This document shows positions 47,749 to 58,030 of a stretch of DNA of 64,000 bases, piece after piece. The position numbers and the translations under genes were made by a program. The notes below the pieces were generated by a model. It was not told the origin of the DNA, ran no database searches, and was given only the letters and a program-made list of their open reading frames with translations. Each line of letters starts with the position of its first letter. The first letter of the stretch is position 1. Origin of the DNA: Rhizobium redzepovicii (GTDB lineage: Bacteria > Pseudomonadota > Alphaproteobacteria > Rhizobiales > Rhizobiaceae); the NCBI RefSeq assembly GCF_019793435.1, contig NZ_JAILYH010000005.1, forward strand, positions 186,001-250,000, given 5' to 3'.

Positions 47749-48192
47749 ATGGTTTGTCATTCCAGGAAAGGGAAAGCACTGACAACAGTACACGCCAAGG
47801 GAAAAACGTTCGCCGTTATCCCGAAGAGTGCGGAACGTGGCGCCGATGCCGCCGCCCGTGCCCTAGAAACCGTCCTCGCCAGCCTCGAGGACTCCAAAGC
47901 TGAAGATATCGTCACCATCGACATTGCCGGAAAATCGGCGCTCGGAGACTACATGATCGTCGTCTCCGGCCGATCGAACAGGCACGTCATGGCGATCTCG
48001 GATCACCTGCTCACCGACCTGAAGGACGACGGCCTCGGCACGGCCCGCGTCGAAGGCCAGGAAGGCGGCGATTGGGTGCTGATCGACACCGGTGACATTA
48101 TCGTGCATGTGTTCCGTCCTGAAATCCGCGAGTTCTACAACATCGAAAAGATGTGGGCGGCTCCGGATATGGATGAAGAAACGCGGCACTGA
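47749..48192 (+). CDS. rsfS: Ribosomal silencing factor RsfS (Iojap)
   Basis: Binds L14 and blocks subunit joining in starvation. Core motifs: EDIVTIDIAGKSALGDYMIV, SGRSNRHVMAISDHL, EGQEGGDWVLIDTGDIIVHV and REFYNIEKMW. The start is uncertain. The ATG at 47749 gives 147 residues without a ribosome site, while AGGAAAGGG sits just before an in-frame CTG at 47779. Followed by rlmH, a conserved pair. Confidence 0.92.
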   Translation: MVCHSRKGKALTTVHAKGKTFAVIPKSAERGADAAARALETVLASLEDSKAEDIVTIDIAGKSALGDYMIVVSGRSNRHVMAISDHLLTDLKDDGLGTARVEGQEGGDWVLIDTGDIIVHVFRPEIREFYNIEKMWAAPDMDEETRH

Positions 48193-48308
48193 CAGGCAGG
48201 CCGGCATTCTGTCCGGCGCCTGAACGTGGCATTGGCTGGCCGGGCAATATGAAAACCGGCCGGCGGCGCCTTGTGCGCCCGATGTGCCGCATCAGCGGGA
48301 GCGGATGA

Positions 48309-48791
48309 ATGCGAATTGGTCTTTTTGCGGTGGGACGGCTGAAATCCGGCCCCGAAAAGGATCTTGCGGCCCGTTATTTCGACCGTTTCGCCAAGGCCGG
48401 CCCTGCCGTCGGCCTCGAACTTACCCGTGTTGCGGAAGTGGCCGAAAGCCGCGCCTCCAATGCGGAAACCCGCAAGCGCGAGGAAGCGGCACTGCTTCTG
48501 AAATCGCTTGCCGATGGCAGCATCCTCATTCTTCTCGACGAACGCGGCAAGGCGCTCGACAGCGAAGCCTTCGCGGGCCTGCTCGGCGCCTATCGCGACC
48601 AGGGCAAACGCGACCTGACGATCGCCATCGGCGGCGCTGACGGCCTCGATCCCTCCCTCTACGACCGTGCCGACGCCACGCTTTGTCTGGGCAAGATGAC
48701 ATGGCCGCATCAGCTCGTGCGCACGCTGATCGCCGAACAGCTCTATCGCGCCGTGACCATCCTGTCCGGCCACCCCTATCACCGCGTCTGA
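48309..48791 (+). CDS. rlmH: 23S rRNA (pseudouridine1915-N3)-methyltransferase RlmH
   Basis: SPOUT-class methyltransferase acting on helix 69 of 23S rRNA in the 70S ribosome. 160 residues; knot motifs ILLDERGKALDSEAFAGLL, IAIGGADGLD, and the C-terminal MTWPHQLVRTLIAEQLYRA followed by HPYHR. GGGAG precedes the start. Confidence 0.97.
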   Translation: MRIGLFAVGRLKSGPEKDLAARYFDRFAKAGPAVGLELTRVAEVAESRASNAETRKREEAALLLKSLADGSILILLDERGKALDSEAFAGLLGAYRDQGKRDLTIAIGGADGLDPSLYDRADATLCLGKMTWPHQLVRTLIAEQLYRAVTILSGHPYHRV

Positions 48792-48924
48792 TGCTCCAGC
48801 GTTCGGCAATTCGCATTGTCACGCAGCCGTGTTCCGCCTGCCGGCCGTTGGCCGTCAAACTTTCTGGCAAAGCGCGCCAAATCAGCTTAGTCTCCGCGCG
48901 ATTTGAGAAAGTGCCCTAACACGC

Positions 48925-50355
48925 ATGACGAGAGAAGCAACCAGGCGACACCGCATGATCCTGCCGGCTATCGCGGCCGGTGTCGGTGTAGCGGTGGTTG
49001 CCGTGTCGGCAAATCCCTTCATCGTCCGGGCGCAGGATGCCGCACCTGAAGCGGCGCAATCTGCGCCGCAGCCGGCAGCCGAGCCGCCGCCGCCCGACCC
49101 GGCCGCCGAGCTGGCCGCCAAACGGGACAAGACCCGTGCCGAACTGGAAATCCTGTCGAAAACGATCAGTCTTTCCAGCGACAAGGTGAGCGCGCTTCAA
49201 CAGAGTATCGCCGATCTGGACAAGAGCACGCAAAGCATCCGCCAAGCGCTGATCGAGTCCGCCGCCCGCCGCAAGGCGCTCGACAAGCAGATCCTTGCAA
49301 GCGAGAAGAAGCTTGCCGATCTCGGCGTCAAGGAGGATGGCATCCGCCGGTCCCTGCACGAGCGCCGCGGCCTTCTGGCCGAGGTGCTGGCAGCGCTCCA
49401 GCGCATGGGCCGCAACCCGCCGCCCGCTTTGCTCGTCACCCCCGATGACGCGCTCGCCTCGGTGCGCAGCGCCATCCTGCTCGGCGCCGTCGTGCCCGGC
49501 ATCCGCAAGGAGACCGACAAGCTTGCCGCAGACCTGGCAAGCCTTGCCGCCTTGCAGACAGCAAGCGCTGCCGAAAAGGCCGGCCTGACCGCGACGATGA
49601 CCGATGGTATCGAGGAAGAGCGGCGCATGGACCTGCTGCTTGCCGAAAACGACAAGCTCAGCCGCAGCAATGCCGCCGAACTCGAGGCCGAGAAGAAACG
49701 CTCAGAGGAACTGGCGGGCAAGGCGACCAACCTTGAAGGCCTCGTCGCCTCGGTGGAATCCGAGATCGCTTCGGTGCGCGATGCGGCTGCGGCCGCCCGC
49801 CAGGCGGAGGAGAATCGCAAGCTGATGACCGACGAGCAGCGCGCCCAGGCCAAGGCATTGGCCGACAGCGGCGTGCCCGATAAAAACCGCATTGCGCCCG
49901 CATATCGCTTCGGAGAATTGAAGGCGAAATTGGAGGTGCCCGTTGCGGGCGATATCCTGCGCCAGTTCGGCGATGCCGACGGCACCGGACACGAGGCAAT
50001 GGGAATGACGGTCGCCACCAATCCGGAAACGGTGGTGACGGCGCCTGCCGATGGCCTGGTGGTTTTCGCCGGCGCCTTCCGCAGTTACGGCCAGATGATC
50101 ATCCTCGACACCGGCGATGGCTACCACTTGGTTCTCTCGGGAATGGAAACAATCAATACCCGTCAGGGAAAATTCGTTTTCGCCGGCGAGCCGCTCGCCG
50201 TGATGGGCGCGAAAAGAGTGGCAAGCGCAACTGCATTGGCGCTGGAAACGGACCGGCCAACGCTTTACATTGAATTTCGAAAGGACGGTAAACCGGTCGA
50301 TTCCCGACCGTGGTGGACCGCCAAAGACACTGGAAAGGCACGCAATGATTCGTAG
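48925..50355 (+). CDS. EnvC-like murein hydrolase activator, degenerate LytM domain
   Basis: Exported protein of 476 residues. N-terminal hydrophobic segment PAIAAGVGVAVVAVSANPFIV (signal/anchor), a Pro/Ala-rich patch, then long coiled coil (about residues 55-300) rich in Lys/Glu heptads, and a C-terminal M23/LytM domain (about 330-470). The zinc-ligand motifs are missing: the expected H-x3-D reads HEAMG and the H-x-H strand reads YHLVLSG. That fits a regulator that activates amidases rather than a hydrolase. It overlaps ctpA by 11 bp. Confidence 0.9.
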   Translation: MTREATRRHRMILPAIAAGVGVAVVAVSANPFIVRAQDAAPEAAQSAPQPAAEPPPPDPAAELAAKRDKTRAELEILSKTISLSSDKVSALQQSIADLDKSTQSIRQALIESAARRKALDKQILASEKKLADLGVKEDGIRRSLHERRGLLAEVLAALQRMGRNPPPALLVTPDDALASVRSAILLGAVVPGIRKETDKLAADLASLAALQTASAAEKAGLTATMTDGIEEERRMDLLLAENDKLSRSNAAELEAEKKRSEELAGKATNLEGLVASVESEIASVRDAAAAARQAEENRKLMTDEQRAQAKALADSGVPDKNRIAPAYRFGELKAKLEVPVAGDILRQFGDADGTGHEAMGMTVATNPETVVTAPADGLVVFAGAFRSYGQMIILDTGDGYHLVLSGMETINTRQGKFVFAGEPLAVMGAKRVASATALALETDRPTLYIEFRKDGKPVDSRPWWTAKDTGKARNDS

Positions 50356-51667
50356 GGCTTCTCTTGTTCTGGTCGGCGCATTGATGGGTGCGACCGCCAT
50401 GAGCGTCATTTACTCGGCGGGTGTGCCGGCAGAAGCGGCCGGATCGTCCACGTACAAGGAACTCTCGGTGTTCGGCGATGTCTTCGAGCGTGTGCGCGCC
50501 CAGTACGTGACGCCGCCGGCCGAAGACAAGCTGATCGAGAACGCCATCAACGGCATGCTTTCCTCTTTGGATCCGCATTCGAGCTACATGAATGCGAAGG
50601 ACGCCGAGGATATGCGCACCCAGACCAAGGGTGAGTTCGGCGGCCTCGGCATCGAAGTCACGATGGAAGACGAACTCGTCAAGGTCATCACCCCGATCGA
50701 CGATACGCCCGCCGCCAAGGCCGGTGTTCTCGCCGGTGATTACATTTCCGAGATCGACGGCCAGTCCGTGCGCGGCCTGAAGCTCGAGGACGCGGTCGAG
50801 AAGATGCGCGGTGCCGTCAACACGCCGATCAAGCTGACGCTGATCCGCAAGGGCGCCGACAAGCCGATCGAGCTGACGATCGTCCGTGACGTCGTCGCCG
50901 TCCAGGCCGTCAAGTCGCGTGTCGAGGACGATGTCGGCTATCTCCGCATCATCTCCTTCACCGAGAAGACCTATCCCGACATGGAAAAGGCGATCAAGAA
51001 GATCAAGGACACCGTTCCGGCCGATAAGCTGAAGGGTTATGTCCTCGACCTGCGCCTCAATCCGGGCGGTCTGCTCGATCAGGCGATCAACGTCTCCGAC
51101 GCCCTCTTGCAGCGCGGCGAAGTCGTCTCGACCCGCGGCCGCAATCCCGATGAAACCCGCCGCTTCAATGCCGGTCCTGGCGACCTGACCGATGGCAAGC
51201 CGGTTATCGTGCTGATCAACGGCGGTTCGGCTTCCGCATCGGAAATCGTCGCCGGCGCCCTTCAGGATCTGCGCCGCGCCACCGTTCTCGGCACGCGCTC
51301 CTTCGGCAAGGGCTCCGTCCAGACGATCATTCCGCTCGGCGAAAACGGCGCGCTGCGCCTGACCACGGCGCTCTACTACACGCCGTCGGGCCGCTCGATC
51401 CAAGGCACCGGCATCACCCCCGACATCAAGGTCGAAGAGCCGCTGCCCGAGGAACTGCAGGGCAAGATGGTGACCGAAGGCGAATCCAGCCTGCGCGGCC
51501 ATATCAAGGGCCAGAGCGAGACCGACGAAGGTTCGGGCTCCGTTGCCTATGTGCCGCCGGATCCGAAGGACGACGTCCAGCTGAACTACGCGCTCGATCT
51601 GCTGCGTGGCAAGAAGACCGATCCGGCCTTCCCGCCGAACCCTGATAAGGCGGTCGTCGCCAAGTAA
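50345..51667 (+). CDS. ctpA: Carboxy-terminal processing protease (S41)
   Basis: Periplasmic tail-specific protease, 440 residues from the ATG at 50345 (AAAGG upstream). Signal/anchor RRASLVLVGALMGATAMSVI, PDZ domain around residues 95-175 (GGLGIEVTMEDELVKVITPI), and protease core with the catalytic Ser in GGSASASEIVAGAL near 297 and Lys in GTRSFGKGSVQT. In other bacteria it degrades peptidoglycan hydrolases. The coupled EnvC-like gene fits a role in envelope remodelling. Confidence 0.96.
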   Translation: MIRRASLVLVGALMGATAMSVIYSAGVPAEAAGSSTYKELSVFGDVFERVRAQYVTPPAEDKLIENAINGMLSSLDPHSSYMNAKDAEDMRTQTKGEFGGLGIEVTMEDELVKVITPIDDTPAAKAGVLAGDYISEIDGQSVRGLKLEDAVEKMRGAVNTPIKLTLIRKGADKPIELTIVRDVVAVQAVKSRVEDDVGYLRIISFTEKTYPDMEKAIKKIKDTVPADKLKGYVLDLRLNPGGLLDQAINVSDALLQRGEVVSTRGRNPDETRRFNAGPGDLTDGKPVIVLINGGSASASEIVAGALQDLRRATVLGTRSFGKGSVQTIIPLGENGALRLTTALYYTPSGRSIQGTGITPDIKVEEPLPEELQGKMVTEGESSLRGHIKGQSETDEGSGSVAYVPPDPKDDVQLNYALDLLRGKKTDPAFPPNPDKAVVAK

Positions 51668-51677
51668 TCATCACCTC

Positions 51678-51700
51678 AAGGCCGGGCACCGCCCGGCCTT
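51678..51700 (+). terminator. Hairpin after ctpA
   Basis: A perfect 10 bp stem, AAGGCCGGGC and complement with a 3-base loop, ten bases after the ctpA stop. The following GACCCTTT is only weakly U-rich, so termination may be partial. Confidence 0.6.
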
Positions 51701-51741
51701 GACCCTTTCTGCTGTTTCCCGGTTTTGGAGCGGGTGAAAAA

Positions 51742-52938
51742 TTGGGAACGGACCTGCATGCGCCTTTGGGCCGCAACCGCAAAGCCGGCCGCCGGCGCCC
51801 GGGTGTTCTGCGCCTCGGCCGCATCGCCGCCAGTCTTTGTCTTTTCGCGATAGGCGGCTTTTCCCTCTATACGGCGTTTCGCGGCGATGGGCTCGAACGC
51901 ACCAAACCACCGGCGGCCGGAGAGGCCGCAACGCCACCCTCCAATACCGCTCAGCCACCGGCGACGACCACCAACCAGGCGGCGGACGGCATGCCGCGCG
52001 CCGAACCGCGCTCGGGCGCCAATGTCGAACAGATGGTCACAGGCGACGGCTCCGTCGTCACCAAATACAGCCCCCGCCCGCGCGACGGCAGCGGGCCGGT
52101 GCTGGTGGATGCCATGCAGATCGGCCAGGATCCGCGCATGGCGGCCCAGCCGAATGAAGCACTGCTCGAAGACACCCCTTTCGGCAGGCTGCCGATCGTC
52201 GGTCCCGATGGCCGACGGCCGATGGACCAATATGCCCGTCCCTCGTCCGGCGCGCGTGGCGTCCGCATCGCCATCGTCGTCAGTGGCCTCGGGCTCAGCC
52301 AGACCGGGACGCAGCGCGCCATCGCCGAATTGCCTGAGGAAATCACCTTCGCCTTTGCCGCAAGCGGCAACAGCCTGCAGCGCTGGATGCAGGAAGCCCG
52401 CCGCGGCGGCCACGAGATTCTTCTGCAGGTGCCGCTCGAGCCCTTTGATTACCCGGCGAATGATCCCGGCCCGGAAACGCTGCTGACCACGAAACCCGTG
52501 GCCCGCAATATCGAGAACCTGCACAAGGCGATGGGCGAGATCACGAATTACACCGGCGTCATGAATTATCTCGGCGGTCGTTTCCTGTCCGATTCCACCG
52601 CCATGGAACCTGTCATGCGTGATATCGGCAAACGCGGGCTGCTGTTCCTCGACGACGGCACCTCGGCGCAGTCGAAGACGGCTGATGTCGCCAAGGGAAC
52701 GGAACTGCCCTATGCCTTCGCCGACCTGCAGCTCGACGGCCAGCTCGATATCAACGCCGTCCTGAAGAAGCTTGACGAGCTCGAGCGCATCGCGCGCAAG
52801 AATGGCCAGGCGATCGGCGTCGCCTCGGCTTTCGATGAAAGCGTCGACGCCATCGCCAAATGGAGCGAGGAGGCTGCGATACGCGGCATCGAGATCGTCG
52901 GCGTCGCCGCCCTTTCCAACGACCCCCGGAACCCTTGA
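51742..52938 (+). CDS. Divergent polysaccharide deacetylase family protein
   Basis: Envelope protein of 398 residues from a TTG start (GGAG upstream). Basic N-terminus, one transmembrane helix near 30-50, a Pro/Ala-rich linker, then the divergent polysaccharide deacetylase (DUF610) domain from about residue 170: GVRIAIVVSGLGLSQTGTQR, ITFAFAASGNSL and ILLQVPLEPFDYP. These genes regularly follow ctpA in Rhizobiales. Enzymatic activity is not established. Confidence 0.92.
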   Translation: MGTDLHAPLGRNRKAGRRRPGVLRLGRIAASLCLFAIGGFSLYTAFRGDGLERTKPPAAGEAATPPSNTAQPPATTTNQAADGMPRAEPRSGANVEQMVTGDGSVVTKYSPRPRDGSGPVLVDAMQIGQDPRMAAQPNEALLEDTPFGRLPIVGPDGRRPMDQYARPSSGARGVRIAIVVSGLGLSQTGTQRAIAELPEEITFAFAASGNSLQRWMQEARRGGHEILLQVPLEPFDYPANDPGPETLLTTKPVARNIENLHKAMGEITNYTGVMNYLGGRFLSDSTAMEPVMRDIGKRGLLFLDDGTSAQSKTADVAKGTELPYAFADLQLDGQLDINAVLKKLDELERIARKNGQAIGVASAFDESVDAIAKWSEEAAIRGIEIVGVAALSNDPRNP

Positions 52939-52976
52939 GATCAGTCTCTTAAGCGAATCCCTGAACGGAGAAGAAG

Positions 52977-53510
52977 ATGAGCCAGGCGACCGTGAAAGCC
53001 GAGGACCTGCCCTACCGCCCCTGCGTCGGCGTGATGATCCTGAACCGCGACGGCCTCGTCTGGGCCGGGCGGCGCATTCCCGACGGCAATTCGGAATATG
53101 ACGGCTCGCCGCAGCTCTGGCAGATGCCCCAGGGCGGCATCGACAAGGGCGAGGATCCGTTGGACGCCGCCTATCGCGAGCTCTACGAGGAGACCGGCAT
53201 CAAGACGGTGACCCTGCTTGCCGAAGCGGGCGACTGGATCAACTATGATCTGCCGCCGGCATTGATCGGTATCGGATTGAAGGGAAAATTCCGCGGCCAG
53301 ACGCAGCGCTGGTTCGCCTTCCGCTTCGACGGCGACGACAGCGAGATCGCCATTAATCCGCCGCCCGGCGGCCACGAGCCGGAATTCGATGCGTGGGAAT
53401 GGAAGCCGATGCAGGAACTGCCCAGCCTGATCGTCGCTTTCAAGCGGGGCGTGTACGATCAGGTCATCGCCGAATTCCAGCATCTGGCGACACTGCAATC
53501 GGAAGACTGA
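52977..53510 (+). CDS. rppH: RNA pyrophosphohydrolase RppH
   Basis: Nudix hydrolase that converts 5'-triphosphate mRNA ends to monophosphate, starting decay. 177 residues; the complete Nudix box runs from GGIDKGEDP to [10 protein letters not shown] near residues 55-77. Flanking [17 protein letters not shown] and WQMPQGG match RppH. GGAGAAG precedes the ATG. Confidence 0.95.
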   Translation: MSQATVKAEDLPYRPCVGVMILNRDGLVWAGRRIPDGNSEYDGSPQLWQMPQGGIDKGEDPLDAAYRELYEETGIKTVTLLAEAGDWINYDLPPALIGIGLKGKFRGQTQRWFAFRFDGDDSEIAINPPPGGHEPEFDAWEWKPMQELPSLIVAFKRGVYDQVIAEFQHLATLQSED

Positions 53511-53558
53511 TCATGCCGGGGTGACGCCACCGTTTGCGCTCGGCAAGCGGCAGGAGTT

Positions 53559-53580
53559 CCGGCCGCCCAAAGGCGGCCGG
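53559..53580. terminator. Hairpin between convergent rppH and bfr
   Basis: A perfect 9 bp GC stem, CCGGCCGCC and complement with a CAAA loop, between the two stops. No U-tract; inferred from position. Confidence 0.5.
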
Positions 53581-53594
53581 CATCTCGTGGTAGC

Positions 53595-54080
53595 TTATTC
53601 TGCCTCGTTGGCGGAATCCGCGTTCAGCTGGCCGTATTTGCTCTCGCCGATTTTCCCGAGTAGATCGAGCTGCGTTTCGAGGAAGTCGATATGGCCTTCC
53701 TCATCCATCAGCAGTTCTTCGAAGAGCTTCATGGAAACGTAGTCGCCAGCTTCGTGACAGATATCGCGCGACTTCTTGTAGGCTGCGCGGGCGTCGTATT
53801 CGCCGGCAAGATCGGCCTCCAGCACTTCCTTGACGTTCTGGCCGATGCGCAGAGGTGCAAGGGTCTGCAGATTAGGATGGCCTTCGAGGAAAATGATGCG
53901 CGCAACAAGCCGGTCGGCATGATGCATCTCTTCGATCGATTCGGCGCGCTCCTTCTTGGCGAGCTTGGTGTAACCCCAATCCTCAAGAAGACGATAATGA
54001 ACCCAATATTGATTAACCGCCCCGAGCTCGAGGAACAACGCCTCGTTAAGCCGCTCGATGACTTTTTTGTCGCCTTTCAA
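53595..54080 (-). CDS. bfr: Bacterioferritin
   Basis: 24-mer haem ferritin that oxidises and stores iron. The TTG at 54080 gives 161 residues, the family length, with CAGGAG upstream. Ferroxidase ligands are visible: [13 protein letters not shown] (Glu18), [17 protein letters not shown] (Glu51, haem Met52, His54), Glu94 in [11 protein letters not shown], and [13 protein letters not shown] (Glu127, His130). The gene overlaps the upstream bfd-like gene by 35 bp. Confidence 0.95.
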   Translation of the reverse strand: MKGDKKVIERLNEALFLELGAVNQYWVHYRLLEDWGYTKLAKKERAESIEEMHHADRLVARIIFLEGHPNLQTLAPLRIGQNVKEVLEADLAGEYDARAAYKKSRDICHEAGDYVSMKLFEELLMDEEGHIDFLETQLDLLGKIGESKYGQLNADSANEAE

Positions 54081-54357
54081 TGTCCGCTCTCCTGTTTTCC
54101 TCATGGAATTGTTTCAAGCGGGACATGAAATCAAATATTTCCGTCTCCGTCGAGTGGCGACGGGCGTGATACTCCTCCGTCGTCTGGATAATGATGTCGA
54201 CGACGTTGGGGAAACAGCCGCAGCAACGGCCGCGTTTTTCCATAGCGTGATAGACCTTCGCCGGCACGATAAGCTGCCAACAGTCTTCATCGAGAAGGTT
54301 GGTGATAACCTCCCGGATTTCCTTGTCGGTTATATAATTGCAGCTGCAGACAAGCAC
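54046..54357 (-). CDS. bfd: Bfd-like (2Fe-2S) bacterioferritin-associated ferredoxin
   Basis: Small iron-sulfur protein that reduces bacterioferritin to release iron. The GTG at 54357 gives 103 residues beginning at the family N-terminus [16 protein letters not shown]. Four cluster Cys occur as C-x-C and C-x2-C (VCSCN...RCCGCFP). It has a 35-40 residue charged C-terminal tail beyond standard 64-residue Bfd, which overlaps bfr. The open frame upstream lacks a start signal. Confidence 0.85.
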   Translation of the reverse strand: MLVCSCNYITDKEIREVITNLLDEDCWQLIVPAKVYHAMEKRGRCCGCFPNVVDIIIQTTEEYHARRHSTETEIFDFMSRLKQFHEENRRADIERRQKSHRAA

Positions 54358-54565
54358 GTCTTCATTCCAAACATGACACTGACTATCGTGTTTTCTGCTA
54401 AAGAAGATGGTGGCTGTCAAGAAAAAATTCGAGCCCCGCTTCATCGGACACGGTGTCGGAATGACAAGCCAATGCATGTCGCCCGAGATTATGCAGTGCT
54501 TCCAGGGTGATGGCGCCATGAGGCAAGTGAAGGGGACCGACGACCCCGATCGGTGCTCACGCATT

Positions 54566-57500
54566 TTAATGGAAGTTGCGTCCGCGCGGCATCACCTCGG
54601 CGGTTTCCGCTGCGCCGGAATTGCGGCCTGTGGCCACCATCCGTTTTTCCAGCTCCGCTCTCTCCTGCGCCTGCGCAAGCTTTCTCTGCCGCTGATCGAC
54701 ACCTGGATTCAGCACTTCGTCTGCCCGCTCACAGACGCCGAAACGCCGAGCCTCGCGTTGCAGAATGCCGAGCGCCGGCGTCATGTCCTCGATATGCTCG
54801 ACGACGGTATGGATCACGCCGCTCTGGCTTTGCAGCCTACCGCGGATTTTCACCAGCCGGGCGCCCATCACGACCGAGCGGTATGTGTCGAAGATTTTCG
54901 GCCAGACGATCGCATTGGCGACGCCGGTCTCATCCTCGAGCGTCATGAAGATCACGCCTTTGGCCGATCCCGGCCGCTGGCGCACCAGCACGAGGCCGGC
55001 GATAGTCACCCTTCTGCCGTTGGGGACCTTCAACAGATCGACATTGCGCGTCACATCCGCATGCCGCAATTCCTCGCGCAGGAAGGAGACCGGGTGCGCC
55101 TTCAGTGACAGCGAGAGATAACGATAGTCCTCGATGACCTGCTCTCCCGGCAGCATTTCCGGCAGCTTCGTTGCCGGTTCGGCCTGGAGATCGACATGAC
55201 GGGCCTGTTCGAAAAGCGGCAGCTCCTCGGCCGCGCTCTTCACATCCAACGCCCGCACCGCCCAGAGCGCGTCGCGTCGTGATAGCCTCAGGGATTGGAA
55301 CGCATCCGCATCCGCCAGTCGCTCGATGACGGATTTCGGCAGGCCGGACCGCAGCCAGAGATCCCGAACGGAACTGTAGCCTTTGCCTCGATTTTTGACG
55401 AGCAGCTCCATCTCTTTATCCGAGACACCCTTGATCTGCCGGAAGCCGAGCCGCACCGCGTGCCGGGCCCTGATGATCCCGCGCATCTCACGGTGGCGGA
55501 AATCGACGGCACTCGGATCGAAAGCGGCCTCTTCCAGACCGCAATCCCAGTCGGATTCGTTGATGTCGACCGGCAGGATTTTAACCCCGTGCTCGCGTGC
55601 ATCCCGCACCAGCTGCGCCGGCGCATAAAACCCCATTGGCTGGGAATTCAGCATCGCCGCGCAGAAGACGTCGGGATAATAGGCCTTGAGCCATGAGGAG
55701 GCATAGACGAGCAGCGCAAAGGAGGCGGCATGGCTTTCCGGAAAACCATATTCACCAAAGCCTTTGATCTGGTTGAAACACTGCTGGGCGAATTCCTGAG
55801 CATAGCCCTTTGAGGTCATTCCCTCGATGAACCGCGTCTTGAAATTGCCGATCGTGCCGGTTCTCTTGAATGTCGCCATCGCTCTGCGAAGCTTGTCGGC
55901 CTCTGCCGGTTTGAAGCCTGCAGCAGTAATCGCGATCTGCATCGCCTGTTCCTGAAACAGCGGCACGCCGAGAGTTCTTTCGAGAACCGCTTCCAGCTCC
56001 TTGCTTGGATATTCGATCGGGATATTCTTGGCCCGCTGCTCTCGGCGCTTCAGATAGGGATGCACCATATCGCCCTGGATCGGTCCAGGCCGGACAATGG
56101 CCACCTCGATGACGAGGTCGTAGAACAGCTTCGGCTTGAGGCGCGGCAGCATGCTCATCTGCGCCCGGCTCTCGATCTGGAAGACGCCAAGCGTATCGGC
56201 CCGGCCCATCATCTCGTAAACCGGCCTGCCTTCGTCCCCATGTTCCCTGTTGCCGAGATCTGCCAGCGTCTTCTTCACACCGTAATGCCGTTCGAGCAGC
56301 GAAAAACCCTTCCGCAGGCAGGTCAGCATGCCGAGCGCCAGCACATCCACCTTGAGGATCTTGACGTTGTCGAGATCGTCCTTGTCCCATTCGATCATGT
56401 ACCGATCCGGCATCGCCGTCTTCATGATCGGCACGACCTCGTCGAGCCGATCCCGCGTGATGACGAAACCGCCGACATGCTGGGTGAGATGGCGGGGGAA
56501 GCCGAGAAGCTCGGAGGCATATTTCAGCACGTTCCTGGTGACCGGATCCTTGATGTCGAGACCGGCCGCCTTTGCATCCCGCTCGGAAAGATTGTCCTCC
56601 GACCAGCCCCAGACGAGGCTGCTGATCGCCGACTGGACATCCTCCGACAAGCCGAAGGCCTTGGCGACTTCGCGGCCGGCCGAGCGGGTCCGGTAGGTGG
56701 TCACCCCAGCCGTCAGCCCGGCATGTTCTCTCTTGTAGGTTCTGTAGATGAACTGGATGACCTCTTCGCGCCGATCGTGCTCGAAATCGACATCGATATC
56801 CGGCGGTTCGTCACGATCCATCGAAATGAAACGGTCGAAGAGCAGCGTGCTCTTTTGAGGATCGACTTCCGTAATTTCGAGGCAATAGCAGATGACCGAA
56901 TTTGCCGCCGATCCGCGCCCTTGGCACAGGACCTTGAGGTCATAACGGGCGTGATGGATGATCCTGTGAACCGTCAGGAAATAGGAGGCATAGTTCTTAT
57001 CGCCGATGAGTTTTAGCTCATAATCGATCTGCTTCGCCACCTTGGCCGGGATACCCTCGGGATAGCGCCTTGCGGCTCCCGCCCGCGTCAGCCTCTCGAG
57101 CGTCTCCTGCGGCGTTTCGCCGGGATCGTTTTCAGGCGGATAATTATGCTCCAACTCCTTCAGCGAAAAGGTCAGTTTGCCGAAGAAGACCTGGGTATTT
57201 TCGATCGCACCAGGATAGTCCCGGAAGATCCGGACCATTTCACGTGAATCCTTGAGGTAGCGCTCGGCATTCGGCGCCAGCAGGAATCCGGCTTGCGCGA
57301 TCTGCACATGCTCCCGGATCGCAATCACCACATCCGAAAGCGGCCGGCGTTCGGGATGGTGGTAAAGCGGCTGATTGGTCGCAATCAGCGGCACGCGATT
57401 GCGCGCCGCAAGCATGGCAAGCACCGCAAAGACCTGCCTGTCGCGGCCGTCATAGGCTGGCGCCAGCGCCATAAAGAAATCCTTGCGGAACCGTCTGCGA

Positions 57501-58030
57501 AACCGTTCCAGATAATCTTCCAGCGCCGACTGGCCCTCCTGATGATCGATAAGGGTGCGATCGGGAACCAGTGCGAGCATCATCTCGTCCCCCCATTCCA
57601 TCAGCTCCGCTTCCGTCAGGATGCAGTTCCCCTTGACCGCTTCTTCCTTCAGATTGCCGGCGCTGAGAAGACGGCAGAGATTTGCCCAGCCCCGCCGATT
57701 GCGTGGGTAGGCGAGGATATCCGGCGTGTCATCTGAAAAGACCAGGCGGGCGCCCGGCTGAATCCGGATGGGCTCGAGAATCTCTTCCCGTTTCCCTTCC
57801 TTCTCCGCCTTGGCCAAGATCGCCTCTCTGTTCCTGTATCTCTCTTCGAGCTGCAGCGCCTGCGCATGCGCCCTGACCACGCCGGCAACCGAATTCCGGT
57901 CCGCAATGCCGAGACCGCCAAGCCGGAGATGAGCGGCCTGCACGACCATCTCTTCCGGACCGGAGGCGCCTTCGAGAAACGAAAAATTCGTCCTCACGCC
58001 GATCTCGAAAAATGCGGACCCGCTCTTCAT
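54566..58030 (-). CDS. dnaE2: Error-prone DNA polymerase DnaE2 (ImuC)
   Basis: C-family translesion polymerase of 1154 residues. N-terminal PHP domain ([20 protein letters not shown]), polymerase core with catalytic Asp pair in [19 protein letters not shown] near 415, helix-hairpin-helix near 880, and an OB fold near 1000 ([20 protein letters not shown]). Lacks the C-terminal beta/tau-binding part of DnaE1. Starts by ATGA overlap with the imuB stop, so it is the third gene of the mutasome operon. Confidence 0.97.
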   Translation of the reverse strand: MKSGSAFFEIGVRTNFSFLEGASGPEEMVVQAAHLRLGGLGIADRNSVAGVVRAHAQALQLEERYRNREAILAKAEKEGKREEILEPIRIQPGARLVFSDDTPDILAYPRNRRGWANLCRLLSAGNLKEEAVKGNCILTEAELMEWGDEMMLALVPDRTLIDHQEGQSALEDYLERFRRRFRKDFFMALAPAYDGRDRQVFAVLAMLAARNRVPLIATNQPLYHHPERRPLSDVVIAIREHVQIAQAGFLLAPNAERYLKDSREMVRIFRDYPGAIENTQVFFGKLTFSLKELEHNYPPENDPGETPQETLERLTRAGAARRYPEGIPAKVAKQIDYELKLIGDKNYASYFLTVHRIIHHARYDLKVLCQGRGSAANSVICYCLEITEVDPQKSTLLFDRFISMDRDEPPDIDVDFEHDRREEVIQFIYRTYKREHAGLTAGVTTYRTRSAGREVAKAFGLSEDVQSAISSLVWGWSEDNLSERDAKAAGLDIKDPVTRNVLKYASELLGFPRHLTQHVGGFVITRDRLDEVVPIMKTAMPDRYMIEWDKDDLDNVKILKVDVLALGMLTCLRKGFSLLERHYGVKKTLADLGNREHGDEGRPVYEMMGRADTLGVFQIESRAQMSMLPRLKPKLFYDLVIEVAIVRPGPIQGDMVHPYLKRREQRAKNIPIEYPSKELEAVLERTLGVPLFQEQAMQIAITAAGFKPAEADKLRRAMATFKRTGTIGNFKTRFIEGMTSKGYAQEFAQQCFNQIKGFGEYGFPESHAASFALLVYASSWLKAYYPDVFCAAMLNSQPMGFYAPAQLVRDAREHGVKILPVDINESDWDCGLEEAAFDPSAVDFRHREMRGIIRARHAVRLGFRQIKGVSDKEMELLVKNRGKGYSSVRDLWLRSGLPKSVIERLADADAFQSLRLSRRDALWAVRALDVKSAAEELPLFEQARHVDLQAEPATKLPEMLPGEQVIEDYRYLSLSLKAHPVSFLREELRHADVTRNVDLLKVPNGRRVTIAGLVLVRQRPGSAKGVIFMTLEDETGVANAIVWPKIFDTYRSVVMGARLVKIRGRLQSQSGVIHTVVEHIEDMTPALGILQREARRFGVCERADEVLNPGVDQRQRKLAQAQERAELEKRMVATGRNSGAAETAEVMPRGRNFH

